A DNA stretch of 64,000 bases from Mucor racemosus (GCA_027405735.1 JAPEHQ010000016.1:1-64000), one strand, 5' to 3'. Positions 37,888 through 54,494 are shown, counted from the stretch's first letter. Program-made: numbers and translations. The notes: a model not told the origin generated them from the sequence alone.

Positions 37888-39465
37888 ATTGGCAATATTT
37901 GTATAGATGTTTGGTATTTTTTGTACGGGTTATATAGTAAAAGTCAAAAGTTGTATGTTTTATATACCTTTTAATCAAAGGGAAAGCCTGCTGCCATTTT
38001 TAGTGAGGCGCCATTGCGTTGCTTATATACAATTAACTTTGAATAATAATCATTTTAACATTCAAGACATACATATGCTATAAAGCTGAATCAAGTGATA
38101 ACTCAAGAAAAACTATTCAATATATCAGCGAGTACGTATCTGAAGAACTTATTGAAAGAGACTGAGGCGTTTCTGCAGGTCCTCATATCAATAGATGGGC
38201 AAAAGATTTAAGAAAAATTTTTTAATGAAATGGAAGGATACAGAAACAATCCTTTGGGTAACCGTCATCAGAATAGATCCTACTAAATATATCAATAAAA
38301 AAGCCAAATTATTATAGAATGTTATATACCATGCAATAAGCTGTGAGCCACATAATGAATTAGGATTTTAATTTTTCGACGAAAACCCAATATTTTTTTG
38401 CTTCAGCAAAAAATACAGAGTAGCTTTGCACTAGTACTATCTTGTGAATATAAAAAAAAACCTATATAGCAAGATGTTCTTTACTAAAATTACTCAAAAA
38501 AAAAAAGCACTGAAAAGTGTCATCATCATTTGCTGAAATTTGAGTGTATTCAACCGAAATTTTGAGGCGTATGTCCTTTTGATGCCTAATCAAAGCCATC
38601 CAGCCATTTTTTCACATCTGCTTTTTAAGAATTCGCGCTCATTATTTGAATGTAACGAACTATTTCTAAATCTTTGAATAATATTCGGGTACATATTGTA
38701 TGATGTAAAGCACCAGGAAAAAGTAATCCATAAAAATTATTGGTCTAATTTGATACACGATGTGTTTTGCGTGTGAAATGTGTACGTAATACATATTTTT
38801 TTTGCCCAGAGTTTTGCCAATCTTTTAATGGATTTATTTAAATACATGCATACATTGTAATTGTCTGTAACATTAAAACTTTAATTTTATAAACTTTGCA
38901 AATTCTCACGCGTGATTTTTTTTTTTTTTTTTGGCATATTTCGGTTTAAAGCAACCAACATCTTTTTTGATAACGATTTCAAGGTAAAAGGAGGTAAGAT
39001 TTACAATACTCTTGGTGATGAATCTCATTTAATTACAAAAATATTAAATTTAACGACAGAGCTGGTTTAAAAAACATATAAAAGACTAGCACATAATAGG
39101 AAGCAATAAAATCTGTTTAATTTTATAATTATGTAATGAAATATGTATGATGAACGAAGGCGATCAAATTCTATAAAGGTTTGATCCGATATGGTACCTG
39201 AAATCACTGGGGTCAAAATAATCTGGGATCAAGATTACCATATCATACTTTGGTTGGTAATAAATACTTGTATTCAAAAGCTTGGAAAAGACACAACTTG
39301 AAGATGGTCTCATGTTTAGTATAGCAATACAATTTTGTTGTATAATTGTTTTATCAAATAAATTTTTTTGCTGAATTCAAAGCATTTTGATCAGCTACAG
39401 ATCTTTTGTAAGACGTAATTTTGTCTAAACTCCAGTGGTAGATTAGGCATTGATGTTTAAATGGA

Positions 39466-39534
39466 GGCGCCATTTTAGTGGCACAATATTTGGTTCCCGC
39501 GGGAGGCGTCTGCATTGGACACTTCTTGTGCCAC
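39466..39534. repeat. Inverted repeat with GC-rich palindromic centre
   Basis: GTGGCACAA at 39478-39486 is the reverse complement of TTGTGCCAC at 39526-39534. Between them is the palindrome CCCGCGGG (39496-39503), and GGCGCC lies just outside at about 39466. A similar GAGGCGCCATT occurs near 38005. The compositional contrast with the AT-rich surroundings suggests a MITE end or a regulatory element; neither is proven. Confidence 0.4.
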
Positions 39535-40494
39535 CACTTTTACTATAAAAAAGCATGGAAATACGCTCATTTATGTCAATGATATCTTGGAACTTTAATA
39601 CTAACTAAAAGGAGATTTCAGTTATCTAAAATTATAATAATTTAGCTTTGTATGTAAACTATAGAGTCTTCCTTTTTCAACCTATTGAATAAGCCCGCTT
39701 TTCTGTAGTTCAGTGAAATACTAATATTTTTCCAATAAACAATGAAATATAATAACTGTTGCATTTCAAGGCAATTCATCCTTAATCCATGTGCCATGAT
39801 ATCTTGCCAAGATAAAAATCGGGCTTGAAATATGAATCATCCTGAATGCAGCATGTAAGCCAATTATAGTCTGTTAGATGTGTTACCATAATTACCATAT
39901 CATAGCAATCAGAGAGGTCAAAACCCCAACATAAACCAAATATATAAATGTACATGATGGCATGCCTGCGCATTTGACAGATATGCTATTGTACTCAAAA
40001 AGATCAACAGATCATTGTATTAGTAATCAAATATTCAACTTAAAACAAGAGCGTTTCTGGTAAATCAGGCCTAATTATAGTTATTTTAGCAATTACGAAA
40101 TTGTAGCGCAAGTGCCAAGTTTGGTTTTATTCATTTCATTTTGTGTCGGAAGCCAAGATTAAACGCTCAATGTGACACCAGATATAAAAAGAAGCAAGTC
40201 TGACTGGGAATACAACAGTAACCGACATGAAAAACAAAAAGAACATGGAGGTTTTCTTGATTTCTAAACTCGGTTCTGATAAATAAACAAAGGTTTTGAT
40301 AAGCTTGATATGGTAATTGTGTAAGATGCATGCAGAATATAGTAAAATATGTGTTCTACCACGCTACAAAAATCATCTAATTGAAACTCTGCTTTTTCAT
40401 ATAATTGTCGATAATCCCATGGAATCCCATAAAATGGACCGAAGATCCCTATTATCCTAAAGGCAGTGCAAAAAAAAACAAAAAAACCCATAAA

Positions 40495-40717
40495 TTTTAG
40501 TGGTACAGAAATTTCAAGTTATTTCCCAGACAATTTTTCTGCGACATGTGGCACATGTACTAAAAACTTTTACGTTGTTGGCAGTCTGGCAATTGCGGTT
40601 GCAGTTATTGTAGAACCAGTTTTTAAAAAATGGGAATCTGTTCCAGTAATTGTTGACATTGTAATAAACCCAGAAAAAACCCTTTCTTTTCGTTTTTTAC
40701 CTGGTAAAAAATATTAA
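40495..40717 (+). other. Unassigned open frame, possible orphan exon
   Basis: After a TTTTAG acceptor-like site the frame reads GTEISSYFPDNFSATCG, VGSLAIAVAVIVEPVFKK and VDIVINPEKTLSFRF, then stops at 40715-40717. The amino-acid mix looks protein-like, but I recognise no family and see no upstream exon. It could be a gene remnant. Confidence 0.2.
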
Positions 40718-40745
40718 ACTATTCAAATACCTAGAAATGAAACTC

Positions 40746-40777
<32 letters not shown>

Positions 40778-41010
40778 AAAAGAAAAAGCAATTAGATTGC
40801 TTTAATGAATAAACGAAATCAATCTTGATGGATGTTTATTGGGTATACAGATCGTCAAAACTGATGTTACTATTTTTCGGTGGTTAGATTCACACATCTG
40901 TGTGTCTTAAATTAATCAAACAACTCTCTTTCATCTTTTCTCTTTCTTTTTCTTCTTTCTTGCTTCTTTATAAAATTTTAAAAATAAAGCAAAATTTGAT
41001 TGACACCAGC

Positions 41011-41187
41011 ATGAACCCAACATTATCTTCTGAACCATCGACATCATCACCAGCAAAAAGAGGAAATAAGAGATTAAAAGTTGGGCGTGCTTGTTATACA
41101 TGTCGAGCAAAGAAAATCAAGGTAAAATAAAATCCATAGAAAAAACCTTAATTTGGTACTATTTTATTTTTTGATTGCCCCCCGCTC

Positions 41188-41219
<32 letters not shown>

Positions 41220-43249
41220 TAAAATTGGAATTAACGTTAATAATAATATTTATCTTGAACTCTTTTAGTGTGACGGATTAAGGCCATGTATGCAGGTACC
41301 ATCATTATATCTATATTTTTAAATGTATATCATCATTAACTGTTTACTTTTTTTTTTTTTTTTTTCAGTGTAAAGGTAAATGATAAGAAAACGATTGATA
41401 AATAATCCCAATTTATTCGCAATGTCTGACATGGTCTTTTTTTTTTCATTTTAAAATTAAGCTCGGCAACGCCCGTGCTCATTCTACAAAGATGGTTCCT
41501 TGGAGTTAGATCAACAAGATCACATTGAAAAAACAATCGAAACTAATATAATTGAAGACCATCTTGCAATCTCAGATTGCAATAATAGCAGTAATATAGA
41601 AGATTCTTTATTGGATAAATCAGAATCAGAAATGGACTCTAAAAACAATAACGATGATGGTGATGATAGAATATTCTTCACTGATACTTCGGCAGCAAAC
41701 CACAATAAATTAAAGCGAAGAGGTCCACTTATGGAATCTAGAATCAGCAACACATTAGGTTCGTTGGGTGAAAACTTAAGAAAGATGTCGAGTGTAGATA
41801 GCAACAGACTAGCAGAGAAATTACTAGATTCAACTGATACATTTGGAAATTTCATCACGTGGATGCCTGAACCATCACTACCAAGTCGATATTCTGGTTC
41901 TATTGAAATGCCTTCTCGTGAAATACAAATGGCACTGATAGATCAGTTCTTTAACGAAAGATATGAAAGTATTGGATTAGTGCCTAGATGTTATTTTTAC
42001 GAACAATTAGAAACAAAAGGTCTACTGATTACACCCCTATTACTCAACATTATTTATGCTCATGCCGCAAGATTTGTCACTATTCCAAATTGCCCGAAAA
42101 CTGAAGTATTCTACCACAGAGCAAAACGCTTAGTTGATGATTTTATGGATGTTCCAAGAGTCAGCACTATTGTCGCTTTATGTTTATTGAGCTTATATGA
42201 ACCTAGTCCAACTATTTATCGACCTGGAGCACATCATTGTAGACAATGGCAATATTCTGGAATGGCATGTCGCATGGCAATTGAATTGGGATTATATGAT
42301 GATACTCATATTCACAGTAGTCTTGCTCCTATCGAGATAGAATTACGTCGTCGTGTATTTTGGGGATGTTATGATTTAGATAAGTTTCATAGTGGAGGCT
42401 GGGAGAGACCGTATATGATTGCAAAAGCATTTATCAAAACATTACCGCCATCACCTTTACCAGAGGAATCAGAAGAAGAAAGACAAATTCTCAGTTTATA
42501 TGTAGCTCGAATGCGATTTATTTCGATTATAGAAGATGGTTTAATGTTATTTTGTGCGTCTCAAACGTTTCAAAACAGTACAAATACGGTATTCCTCGGA
42601 ATCCATAAAGAAGATATAATAAATAATATCACCGACAATCACGCTAAACATCAGCAATGGTTACGCTCTTTAACACCCGAAATGCAATGGACCCCAATTA
42701 CAACTATTTCCGTTAAAGACGTATTAGAACTACCAGCACCAAGACCTATGGTTGGTCATTTACATTTGTATTATAATACAATTGCATTAGAACTCCTGAC
42801 AAAAATTCCCAGTAACTCAGTGATACAATTTCAATCTAGAGTAACCGCAACATGTATGACTCAGCTTGCTTATCATCTATGTCAAACTCCATCTCATGTT
42901 ATAAAATTTGATTTTTTGGTTCATTCAATTATTCATGCTATCAAAATTCATTTACGTTATTTAGACGATCCGGATATTAATTTAGCTCAACAAGCATGGT
43001 TACTATTTGATAGATCTATTTGGTGTATGCAATTAGTAAATAATTATGCTGTTATTCCTAATTGTACAAAATTCTTACAGCAAGTACAAAGTATATATGG
43101 GCTACACATGTCATCGGCTAATAACGAAAATACCAAGGGCAAATTATCACCAAAAGGGAATCGACTAGTATCGTCTGAGAATGTTCGTATGAGACAAGAA
43201 TCCCAATCTTCACCTTCAGCATCTAATAATCAACAGCATCATCATCATC

Positions 43250-43298
<49 letters not shown>

Positions 43299-43983
43299 GC
43301 AGCAGCAGCAGCAGCAGCATCACCATCAAAAAGGAATTCAATTGCCTGATGATAACAGTAGATTAAATAGAGGACCAATTGGTAATACACTTCAATACAA
43401 TCCTGACCTCAGGGGAATACAAACTCCTACTTATATGACATCAAATTGGGCTCCAACAACTCAACACACATCTAATCAAAATGATGAAACTATGCTACAA
43501 TTAGGACCAACCGCCAATACCGATAATATGGTCTATTTAGATCATCGATACCGATTCTCAACGCATAGTAGAAGTAATAGCAATAATAGTAATAACAGTA
43601 ATTTACCGCAACATGGAGGTTTCGATCAATCACCATCAAATACTACAGCAAACCAATTATGGACTTCTAACCATCACCGTCAAACATCTAACAGTTTAGA
43701 ACAGCAATTTAATCTTAATAATAATAGAAATGAAAGCAGTGATGTCCTTGCTTACAATACAGGTGATATTGTCGTACCAAGCCAGCTTTTAGTGGATGAT
43801 GCTACTGCAAATGTTACAGCTGATAATTCCATTTATCAACCACAACCACAATCGCAACCGCAATCGCAACCATCCACAAATTCACCAACAAGATATGCTC
43901 AGCATTTGAATACAAATGCTTCAAATAATTTAATATGGCAAAACCCTAATAACAGTAGTGATTTAAATGGTAAAAACTTCTAG
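41011..43983 (+). CDS. Zn2Cys6 fungal-specific transcription factor with polyglutamine tract
   Basis: Nuclear DNA-binding regulator; target genes unknown. Start at ATG 41011. Exons: 41011-41121, 41269-41295 (27 nt), 41369-41375 (7 nt) and 41462-43983, in frame for 888 residues. Splicing assembles the binuclear cluster ACYTCRAKKIK + CDGLRPCMQ + CK + ARQRPC, i.e. C-x2-C-x6-C-x5-C-x2-C-x6-C, so each small exon supplies zinc ligands. The middle is the fungal_trans regulatory domain (REIQMALIDQFFNERYES, CRMAIELGLYDD, LRRRVFWGCYDLDKF). The C-terminal third is low-complexity Asn/Gln/Ser with 23 consecutive Gln (43249-43317: 16 CAA then 7 CAG) flanked by His runs. That part is probably a disordered activation region. 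Confidence 0.9.
43249..43317 (+). repeat. CAA/CAG polyglutamine microsatellite in the transcription factor
   Basis: Sixteen CAA codons followed by seven CAG codons encode 23 glutamines between four and three histidines. The clean switch from CAA to CAG suggests that two runs expanded separately. Length is likely to vary between strains. Confidence 0.95.
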
Positions 43984-46203
43984 AGTTAATTTTAAGCAAT
44001 ATCATTAGTTTGATAATAATGTACATTATTCATTATATATATAAAATAGACGATACTCATACGAATAATGGTCTTGATATTTACATGTCTTCCAGGCAAC
44101 ATTACCAAGAAATGATTAAAAGATAATCATGAATCCATCTTTTTTAAAAATTCCGTCTTTCAAATTTTTGATTTTACTCCTTTAAAGGTTTTTTTTTTTT
44201 AGATAATTGAATGAAAAAAAAAAAATATAGCAATAATTTAATGGGTTTGTAAACTGTATGAACGCATTTTTTATTATCCAAAAAATTGATTTTAAAAGGT
44301 CTAAAACTTCTCTTATTATAATATCTAGTCTTCCAAAAGCTCATCTACCATACATATCTTGACACCATGACAATTTGAGCTAAATATTTTTATACGATAA
44401 AGATAGTGCTAGACATCAATTGATGCACATGGAATTTCAGATAGGTTTTGTTTACTATACAAAGCTATGAATAAGCGTTTATGTTATGCAAACCTTAAAT
44501 TTCCATGGACGTCCTCAAATATCTCTTAATAAACATCACTATATAATTTGCTTCGTATGATTTTGACCCATTTAATCAAGTAGACAACATCAAAAGGATA
44601 TAAAAAAAAAATCCCGGAACTGAAATTCCGTCTTTTTTTCAGAATTGTAGGCTGAGTAAGGTCAGTTCATTATCAGGGCACAAACTGTTTTTGACAGTAA
44701 AAAACAAGAAAAAAAAATTTAAATGTATAGTTGAGATGTTAAGTTTTAATATATTATTAATTTTTACAAGAAACTTGCGGAATTAGCTATAATAAAACTT
44801 TTGAAAGTTTAAGCTTAAATTTTTACCGCTAAAAAAATCAAAACTTTACTGCAACATAGCTCAGCGAAAAATCAATATAAACCGTTACTTTAATAATGAA
44901 AACTGTTTGTTTTTTAGCATCCTTTAATATATTTGAGTTTGAAAAGTTTTTTTTTTTTTTACTTTTTTTTCGCTAATATATTGTGAATTCCAGAGCATCT
45001 ACCATAAAAACATCCAAAAAATTTATACAGAGCATATATTTCTAGCTGGCATCTATATGAAGCATTTTATTTCTCCCAAAAATAATAATTTTTGGTGGAG
45101 AAATTCAAAAATTGTGCTGGAAAATTAAAACCCTAATTCATCACCATTTTTCGAACGGGTGTTCACTCATCTTTTCAAATTTGAAAACCCGAAAACTTGA
45201 CAATATCCTTGATTTCTCAACGAAAAATGCAGCTATAAGTATCATTAAAACATTGAATGATATATAATTTTGTCATATATTATGTAAACTAATTTAATTG
45301 TAAATACATATATAAAAAGTAGGACTTATTGTCAAAAAACCTTCAAAATTTCAGGCATATTTTCTGCTAAATTTTGTGAGTAAAATTTTTTTGGACTTTA
45401 CATATATGAATGTAGAATCTAAAGTTGTACATAAAACAATTATTTTACAAATACGAGTTACTATACATTCTGATGAGTTATTTCGCATTTTTATTTTTTG
45501 CATCATTTTCAGGATGAAAATCAGATTACTGTTTCAAACTCAGACCTCATAGGTCAGCAAGCCTTGAACCTTGCGAGTATAATACAGTATATTTTACACA
45601 CTAAACTTACAGGGCAATACATATTACAATGCAATGTTAGCATGCCATAGCTCCTACATGAATTTACTATATCATTTTTCTTAACTCAATTAATAACATG
45701 TATAATATAAATAAATTTAACTTAACATAGACAATTGTTCTTAAACTTACTTTCAATCTATGTGTACCTGAATATAAATTATCAATTTAATGTGTTTATT
45801 AAAAACACACTGTTATTCATTTTGAAAAGTGTGGATTGTACATTAATAGATTTTGTTTAAAATCCACAATGCATTAATACAAGATAGTAATTTGGATTGC
45901 ACAAGTGTGGTTTTGAATGTGTATTATGATGCTTATCAATATATATATAAAATACTGCAGAATACTTTACATAGCAATGATTGTTTTAGCAGGCTGTATT
46001 ATCAAATAGCTCACTCTTGAATAGACATAAAAACTTTTGAAACATACAAAAAACGCAAAGAAATTGGTTGAGTATCATTACTAGAAAATATTTTATTAAA
46101 AAAAAGAAATGTATAAATACAAAAATAAGGAAGGAGAGGAAGATTCTATATATATGGAAGAGAAAAAAGTATGAAAGAGAAATAGTTAAACAATGGGAAT
46201 AAT
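43984..46203. other. 2.2-kb intergenic interval with interspersed-repeat sequence
   Basis: No gene seen. About 44.9-45.5 kb is collinear with about 56.2-56.85 kb: both contain CGAAAAATGCAGCTA, then later AAAACCTTCAAAATTTCA, then a TTTTTCTG/TTTTTTTGGA-type stretch in the same order. This is an old, non-coding interspersed repeat. Long T and A runs are frequent. Confidence 0.6.
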
Positions 46204-49216
<3,013 letters not shown>

Positions 49217-50129
49217 ATGGAACAACAAGTTATGTCTGCTGCACTTCCTATACTTATAGTTGGTTTAGGATGGACAGGCCAATTTCTATCTGAATTGATG
49301 GTATCCATGCAAATGAACTATGCTGCCACCACACGCGATGGTAGAAACAACACTATTCAATGGTCTTTGCCAAATGTCTGTCAAGATATTGACGTATCTG
49401 CTTTACCATTAGCAAAAACTGTGCTCATCACATTTCCAGTGATGCAGCCCGAATGCATGACTAATTTGATAGATGCCTATCAAAAGAAACATGATACACA
49501 GCCTCAATGGGTCTTGTTATCATCTACTCGTCCTTTTGATGGTAACCCTGCCAACAGACATACACCATTAAACAGATCAAAAGATACTGGTCGTATTCCC
49601 GCAGAAGATATTATTGTGGAACGTGGAGGCTCAGTGCTTCATTTATCTGGCTTATGGGGAGATCAAAGGTAAGAAGAAAAAAAAAAAGTAATTTTTTGTA
49701 GAAATGTTGCAATCGCTCACACTGACACACGCATGACTTTCTAGACAACCTAAAGGATGGGTTCCTCGTTTTCCATCTAAAGAAGCCATCAGAAATAAAT
49801 TATTAACACGCCAACTTCACTTAATTCATGGCAAAGATGTCGCAAGATCTATTTTAGCTGTACACGAACAATTTAAACCTGGTCAACGATGGATTGTGAC
49901 AGATAACGGTTGTTATGACTGGATCAAATTGTTCTTGACATGGGGAAGTGAGGAACAAATTGCATTTGCAAGAGATTTAGCTGCAAATGATACTACTTGT
50001 CACGATGCCCTTGGAGATGGTTCTTTGGAAGACATTGTTGAAAGAGGAGGCGTTAAACCTAGATTGGACTCAACTGAATTTTGGGAAACTTTTGGCTTAA
50101 AACCTTCTGAATTTTTGAAAATTGAATAA
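49217..50129 (+). CDS. NAD(P)-binding Rossmann-fold protein (YeeZ-like epimerase/dehydratase family)
   Basis: Two exons, 49217-49668 and 49745-50129, give 278 residues. The N-terminus holds the dinucleotide-binding motif in ILIVGLGWTGQFL (GxGxxG). Later segments LLSSTRPFDG, LHLSGLWGDQR and IHGKDVARSIL fit an atypical extended SDR related to bacterial YeeZ. The usual YxxxK catalytic pair is not obvious, so an oxidoreductase reaction cannot be assumed. Start at the first ATG; a second, six codons in, is possible. The C-terminal segment (GVKPRLDSTEFWETFGLKP) is conserved-looking. Substrate unknown. Frame intact. Confidence 0.75.
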
Positions 50130-51419
50130 TAATTTGTAAATATATGATTATCCCAGCTAAATAAAATGCACTCTTGGGTCATAAATGATAGTAAATGGGG
50201 GAGGAGGAGGAGAGGAGGGCATCAATCCTGACATGAGCAGTGAGGCTTCAACTGTCCATGATAAGAATTGTGGGTAATATTGTCAAAACACTCCGCTCGA
50301 CATGGCACATTCCCTAATCTTGAAAGGATTTTTGCTTGATGGTTTTATAAGATTAAATAACTTTTCAAAATGCGAAATTATTCTTAAACGTATCAAGTAT
50401 ACGAGGGTATTTTTTGTTTTGCACTGAAAAGCTTGAATTTCCTCATCAATTTTTGTTTAACTTAGTACCTCAAATAGACGGAAATATAAATAATATGTGT
50501 AATTTTCATTTATCCAGCTGAATAATGCACGATAAAATTAAGTGAATTAAATTTTTATATATCTTGGTTAATAAAATGAGTCAAAAAGCACATTAATTGT
50601 TGAGATTATAAAATATAACCATCAAACAAATTGATTTGTTCATAAAAAGATGTAGGAGTCAAGATTCACATCTGAAAAAGACGGTTTATCCTTATTTTAA
50701 TGTGATATGTTGTCTACACCGCCCATGCATTTTATATGCATGTGTCATACGAATACATACGCTCATGGATCCAATTGCGATGTGACGGAGAGAAAGTAAT
50801 TTGAGATACTTGATTATCAGTGTCCTGGTTATAATGAGGAAGGTACATGTACTAAAATGCCATGACGACACATATACATTAATGATGATCAGTTTGGAAC
50901 CTCCATCCTTTAACGTCACAATATAATTACTCTTGATATTGCCAATGCAATGATTCTCCATAAAGTTTGCATACATCTAATTATTAATTTTACCAGGATC
51001 CCGTAATCAATTGATGTTCTATTCATGTCCACTACCCGATGCAAAATTTTTAAATGATGATGATGATGAAGGGAGGAGGGGAATGATTCCGTAAATAAAA
51101 CCTATATTTACCATAAAAAGTAATTTCTTATTAACAAAGGGGTTTACATTGGCCGAAATCACATATACGATGGCATCGGCGTCTCAATGGCAATAAGAAC
51201 AGTTGTTATAAATGAAATTTGTACGCCTAAAACTTTTTAATGCCGTCAAATTATTATATAGTTTAAGTAGGTGGGCTATATTGAATTGGATAAAAAGGAC
51301 GCAGAGAAAGAGGGTGTGGTGGAGAACAAATAGAATATCTCTTTTTCTCTTTTTCTCTCTCTCTCTCTCTCTCTCTTTTCTTTCTTCCCTCCCTCCCCCC
51401 CCCCTCCTATATAAAAAAA
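50130..51419. other. Intergenic region, ending in a CT/C-rich tract before the Puf gene
   Basis: About 1.3 kb without recognisable exons. From about 51345 to 51410 there is a (CT)n tract and a C-run immediately upstream of the next start codon, probably part of the 5' UTR or core promoter. Confidence 0.55.
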
Positions 51420-52849
51420 ATGGATTTTACGTGGGTATCAGATATCCCTACTACCGGCAAATGTCTACCAAATACCAGTACAAATTCCATAAATAACATG
51501 AATAACAGTAATAGCAGTTTAAATCAAAGGTAAAAAAAAAAATATATATATATATATATTCTTCACTTTTGGATAATTTGACATTTACCAAAATATGGCA
51601 GTGATTCACAACAATCCTTGTCAATATCAATGTCTCGTACTGCTGGTTCTCGCTTATCATATACACCGCCATCTTCTACTAATAGTAACAACAATACATC
51701 TGCTGAAACTGTAAGACGCTCTCGTGCTGGAACTATGCCTTCTTCCACCATCCCTCCTTTTATGGGGCTTAATTCTTCAAATCTTTACATTGCTCAGCAA
51801 AGACCCAATCGCAGTAGAACCAATTCAATGAATACAAACAATTCAATGTATTCGCGTTCTGGCATGTCTAGTCCTCTAGATGAAAATGCTACAAATTCTA
51901 TTGCTAGCACCTTGGCTTCATTGGGTTTACATGAAGATGCTCATGTTACTGACAATAATAGAGGAAGTGAAAATAGTACACCTTCTTCTTCTTCTTCTTC
52001 TAATGCATTGAATCATCAAAATTATTTTGAACCAACAACGCGTAATAGAGCTTTTACTGTATCTTCCAGGAATACAATGGCGGACAATAATAGACCCTCA
52101 GACATGATGTCATTTAGTCCCTTTCCTCAACAACATCAAAAGATGTCAAATCGTCCTCGAGCAATTAGCTTGGGAATGATGGATTCTCCATTGACGCCAC
52201 CTCAATTACAACATCAACAACAGTTTTCTCCTTTTGATATGCGTTATCATCAAACATCGGATTATCAAAACTTGGGTTCCACCAATTCGAATTTGACAGA
52301 TGATAACAGTAACAACAATGGTACAAATGGTAACACGTCGTTACCTTTATTATATCATCAATCTCGTATATTTGCTCATATGGGTTCTCATGAAGAAGAA
52401 GAAGATTATTATCATCATCACCATGGATCAAATGATATGGAGAATTTGATTCCTTCTCGTCTTTCTTCACCAAATGGTATAGAACCTCCTGCTCAAACTC
52501 CTTCTCGTGCTCTCTGGCTGGGTAATGTAAATCCTTCATTAAGTGTACCTGATTTACATAAAACGTTTGCTCGTTATGGTCATGTTGAAAGTGCTCGTAT
52601 TTTATCTGATAAAGAATGCGCTTTTGTTAATTTTGAAAATGTTGAATCTGCTTTAGCAGCTAAAGAAGATCTTGTTAACCGTCTGGGAAGTAGAGTTGCT
52701 GGTTCTGTCGTCAAAGTTGGTTTTGGTAAAGCAGATGTTAATTTAGCAATGGCTTTAACTCAAGAAGCTGGCCCCAATGCTCAAGGTCCCACTCGTGCTT
52801 TATGTAAGTTTATCCACTTTAAATTGTATTTAACATTGCTGATTTCATT

Positions 52850-52886
<37 letters not shown>

Positions 52887-54494
52887 TATTTAGGGGTAGG
52901 TAATATTCCTTCAAACATAAACCCTTCGATTTTGAGATCATTATTTCAATCTTTTGGTTCAATTGAATCGATTCGAATCTTGTCTCATAAAAATTGTGGA
53001 TTTGTCAACTTTGAAAGACAAGAAGATGCTGTCCGTGCTCGTAAACAAATGCAAAATAAAGAGATTTTGGGCCTTGGTACAGGCACAGTACGTATTGGTT
53101 TCGCAAAGGCTCCTACCAATAATCCTGATGAAGTCATTGAAGATGTTGTCATTTCTGGTAATACTATTACTTCCTACGCTACTCCTGCTTCCAAGTCTTT
53201 GGAAATTAATAGATCAAAGGCTACTACTCCATCTTCCTCATCGTCTTCTATCGCTAATAATTCTTTGCCTAATAAATCAGTTAGCCAACATCAATCACAG
53301 CAGTTACAACAGGACGAAAGCAATGATAACACATCTAATACTACTCAATGGGGAACTGTTATTTTGATGGCAAGCATGATGATGAATGCTCAACAACAAC
53401 AACAACAACAGCAACGTCAAAATGGAACCTCTACACCTACTTTATCTGCTAATCCCTCGCCTTCAAGCTCTACAAGCTCGATACCTAATAATAATCGATT
53501 AGCTTCTGAACGTAAAATGATTATGCAACAATTAGGTTATGAACCTAAAGCAGATGAATGTAAATGTCATAAAATACATCTTCTTTGTTTGCTTAATATA
53601 TTCACCTTTTTATACTTTTTTTTTAGATGAAAGAATCTCAATCAATTACTTTTCCGTCATTCCTACAGTTCCTGAATTTAATGCTGATCGTAGTCTTGGG
53701 CCTTTGAGATTACGTGAAATCAAAAAAGTTTTAGATAATGGACAAGGTATTCAAGATATTGAATCAATTGCTCATGAATGTATGAATGATATTGTCGAAC
53801 TTTGCAGTGGTAAGATGTATAAAGGCATGCACACGAATAGCATACTGATAATTATTGTACAGATTACATTGGCAATACCGTTGTTCAGAAATTATTTGAA
53901 CATTGTTGCAATGAAACCAAATTTATAATGATTGAGAGAATTGCACCTTATTTAGCCTCCATTGGAGTTCATAAAAATGGTACCTGGGCAGCACAAAAGA
54001 TCATTGATACTGCATCTACAGATCAACAAGTAAGTCTTTGTTTAGTTAATATGTTGGTATCATTTACCATTAACACAATCAATAGATTCGACTCATTTGT
54101 ACAAACATTGCTCCGTATGTACCATTGTTACTATTAGATCAATTTGGCAATTATGTAGTTCAATGCTGTCTTCGTATGGGACCAACTCGTAATCAACATA
54201 TTTTTGATGCTATCGTTGACAAATGTTGGGAAATTGGTCAAGGTAGATTTGGTGCTAGAGCTGTACGTGCTATATTAGAAAATCCAATTGTTACCAAAGA
54301 TCAGCAGGTAAGAGCATTAGTTTAAAGTTGTGAATTATATACTCAATTTGATTATGTAGATATACGTTGCTGCTGCTATTATGCAAAATGCATTACTGTT
54401 AACTACAAATGCTAATGGTTCCATCTTGTTAAATTGGCTACTTGATACCTCTGGATTACTTGGGCATTATCGTGCCTTGTGTAATATCAATTAG
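51420..54494 (+). CDS. RRM-RRM-Puf RNA-binding protein (Puf1/Jsn1-like), C-terminally short
   Basis: Post-transcriptional regulator binding mRNA 3' UTRs. Seven exons join in frame: 51420-51529, 51602-52803, 52894-53559, 53627-53809, 53863-54029, 54086-54307 and 54360-54494, giving 894 residues. A long Ser/Asn-rich N-terminus precedes two RRMs (RALWLGNVNPSLS with ECAFVNFEN; RALWVGNIPSNIN with CGFVNFERQ). A Ser/Gln linker and the Puf domain follow (DYIGNTVVQKLFEHC, NGTWAAQKIIDTA, FGNYVVQCCLRMG, RFGARAVRAILE). In this family the Puf domain continues for further repeats, but here the protein ends RALCNIN at TAG 54492. Low-complexity sequence follows. Either the 3' end is lost or a last exon is not recognisable. 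The intron at 52804-52893 contains a T-run of about 35 nt. Confidence 0.88.

Larger units (their letters stand above)
37888..41010. other. 3.1-kb gene-poor interval with coding-like remnants
   Basis: AT-rich. About 38083-38270 (+) has broken coding-like sequence (IQYISEYVSEELIERD, stop, SAGPHINRWAKDLRKIF) that looks like a decayed exon of unknown origin. An inverted repeat with a GC-rich centre lies at 39466-39534 and is listed separately. About 40488-40717 (+) has an open frame, listed separately. The remainder holds no gene that I can see. Confidence 0.4.

Noticed and set aside
40900..41010. N-terminal extension of the Zn2Cys6 factor
   Set aside because: The extra residues translate a T/C-rich leader; the ATG at 41011 gives a normal start shortly before the zinc cluster.
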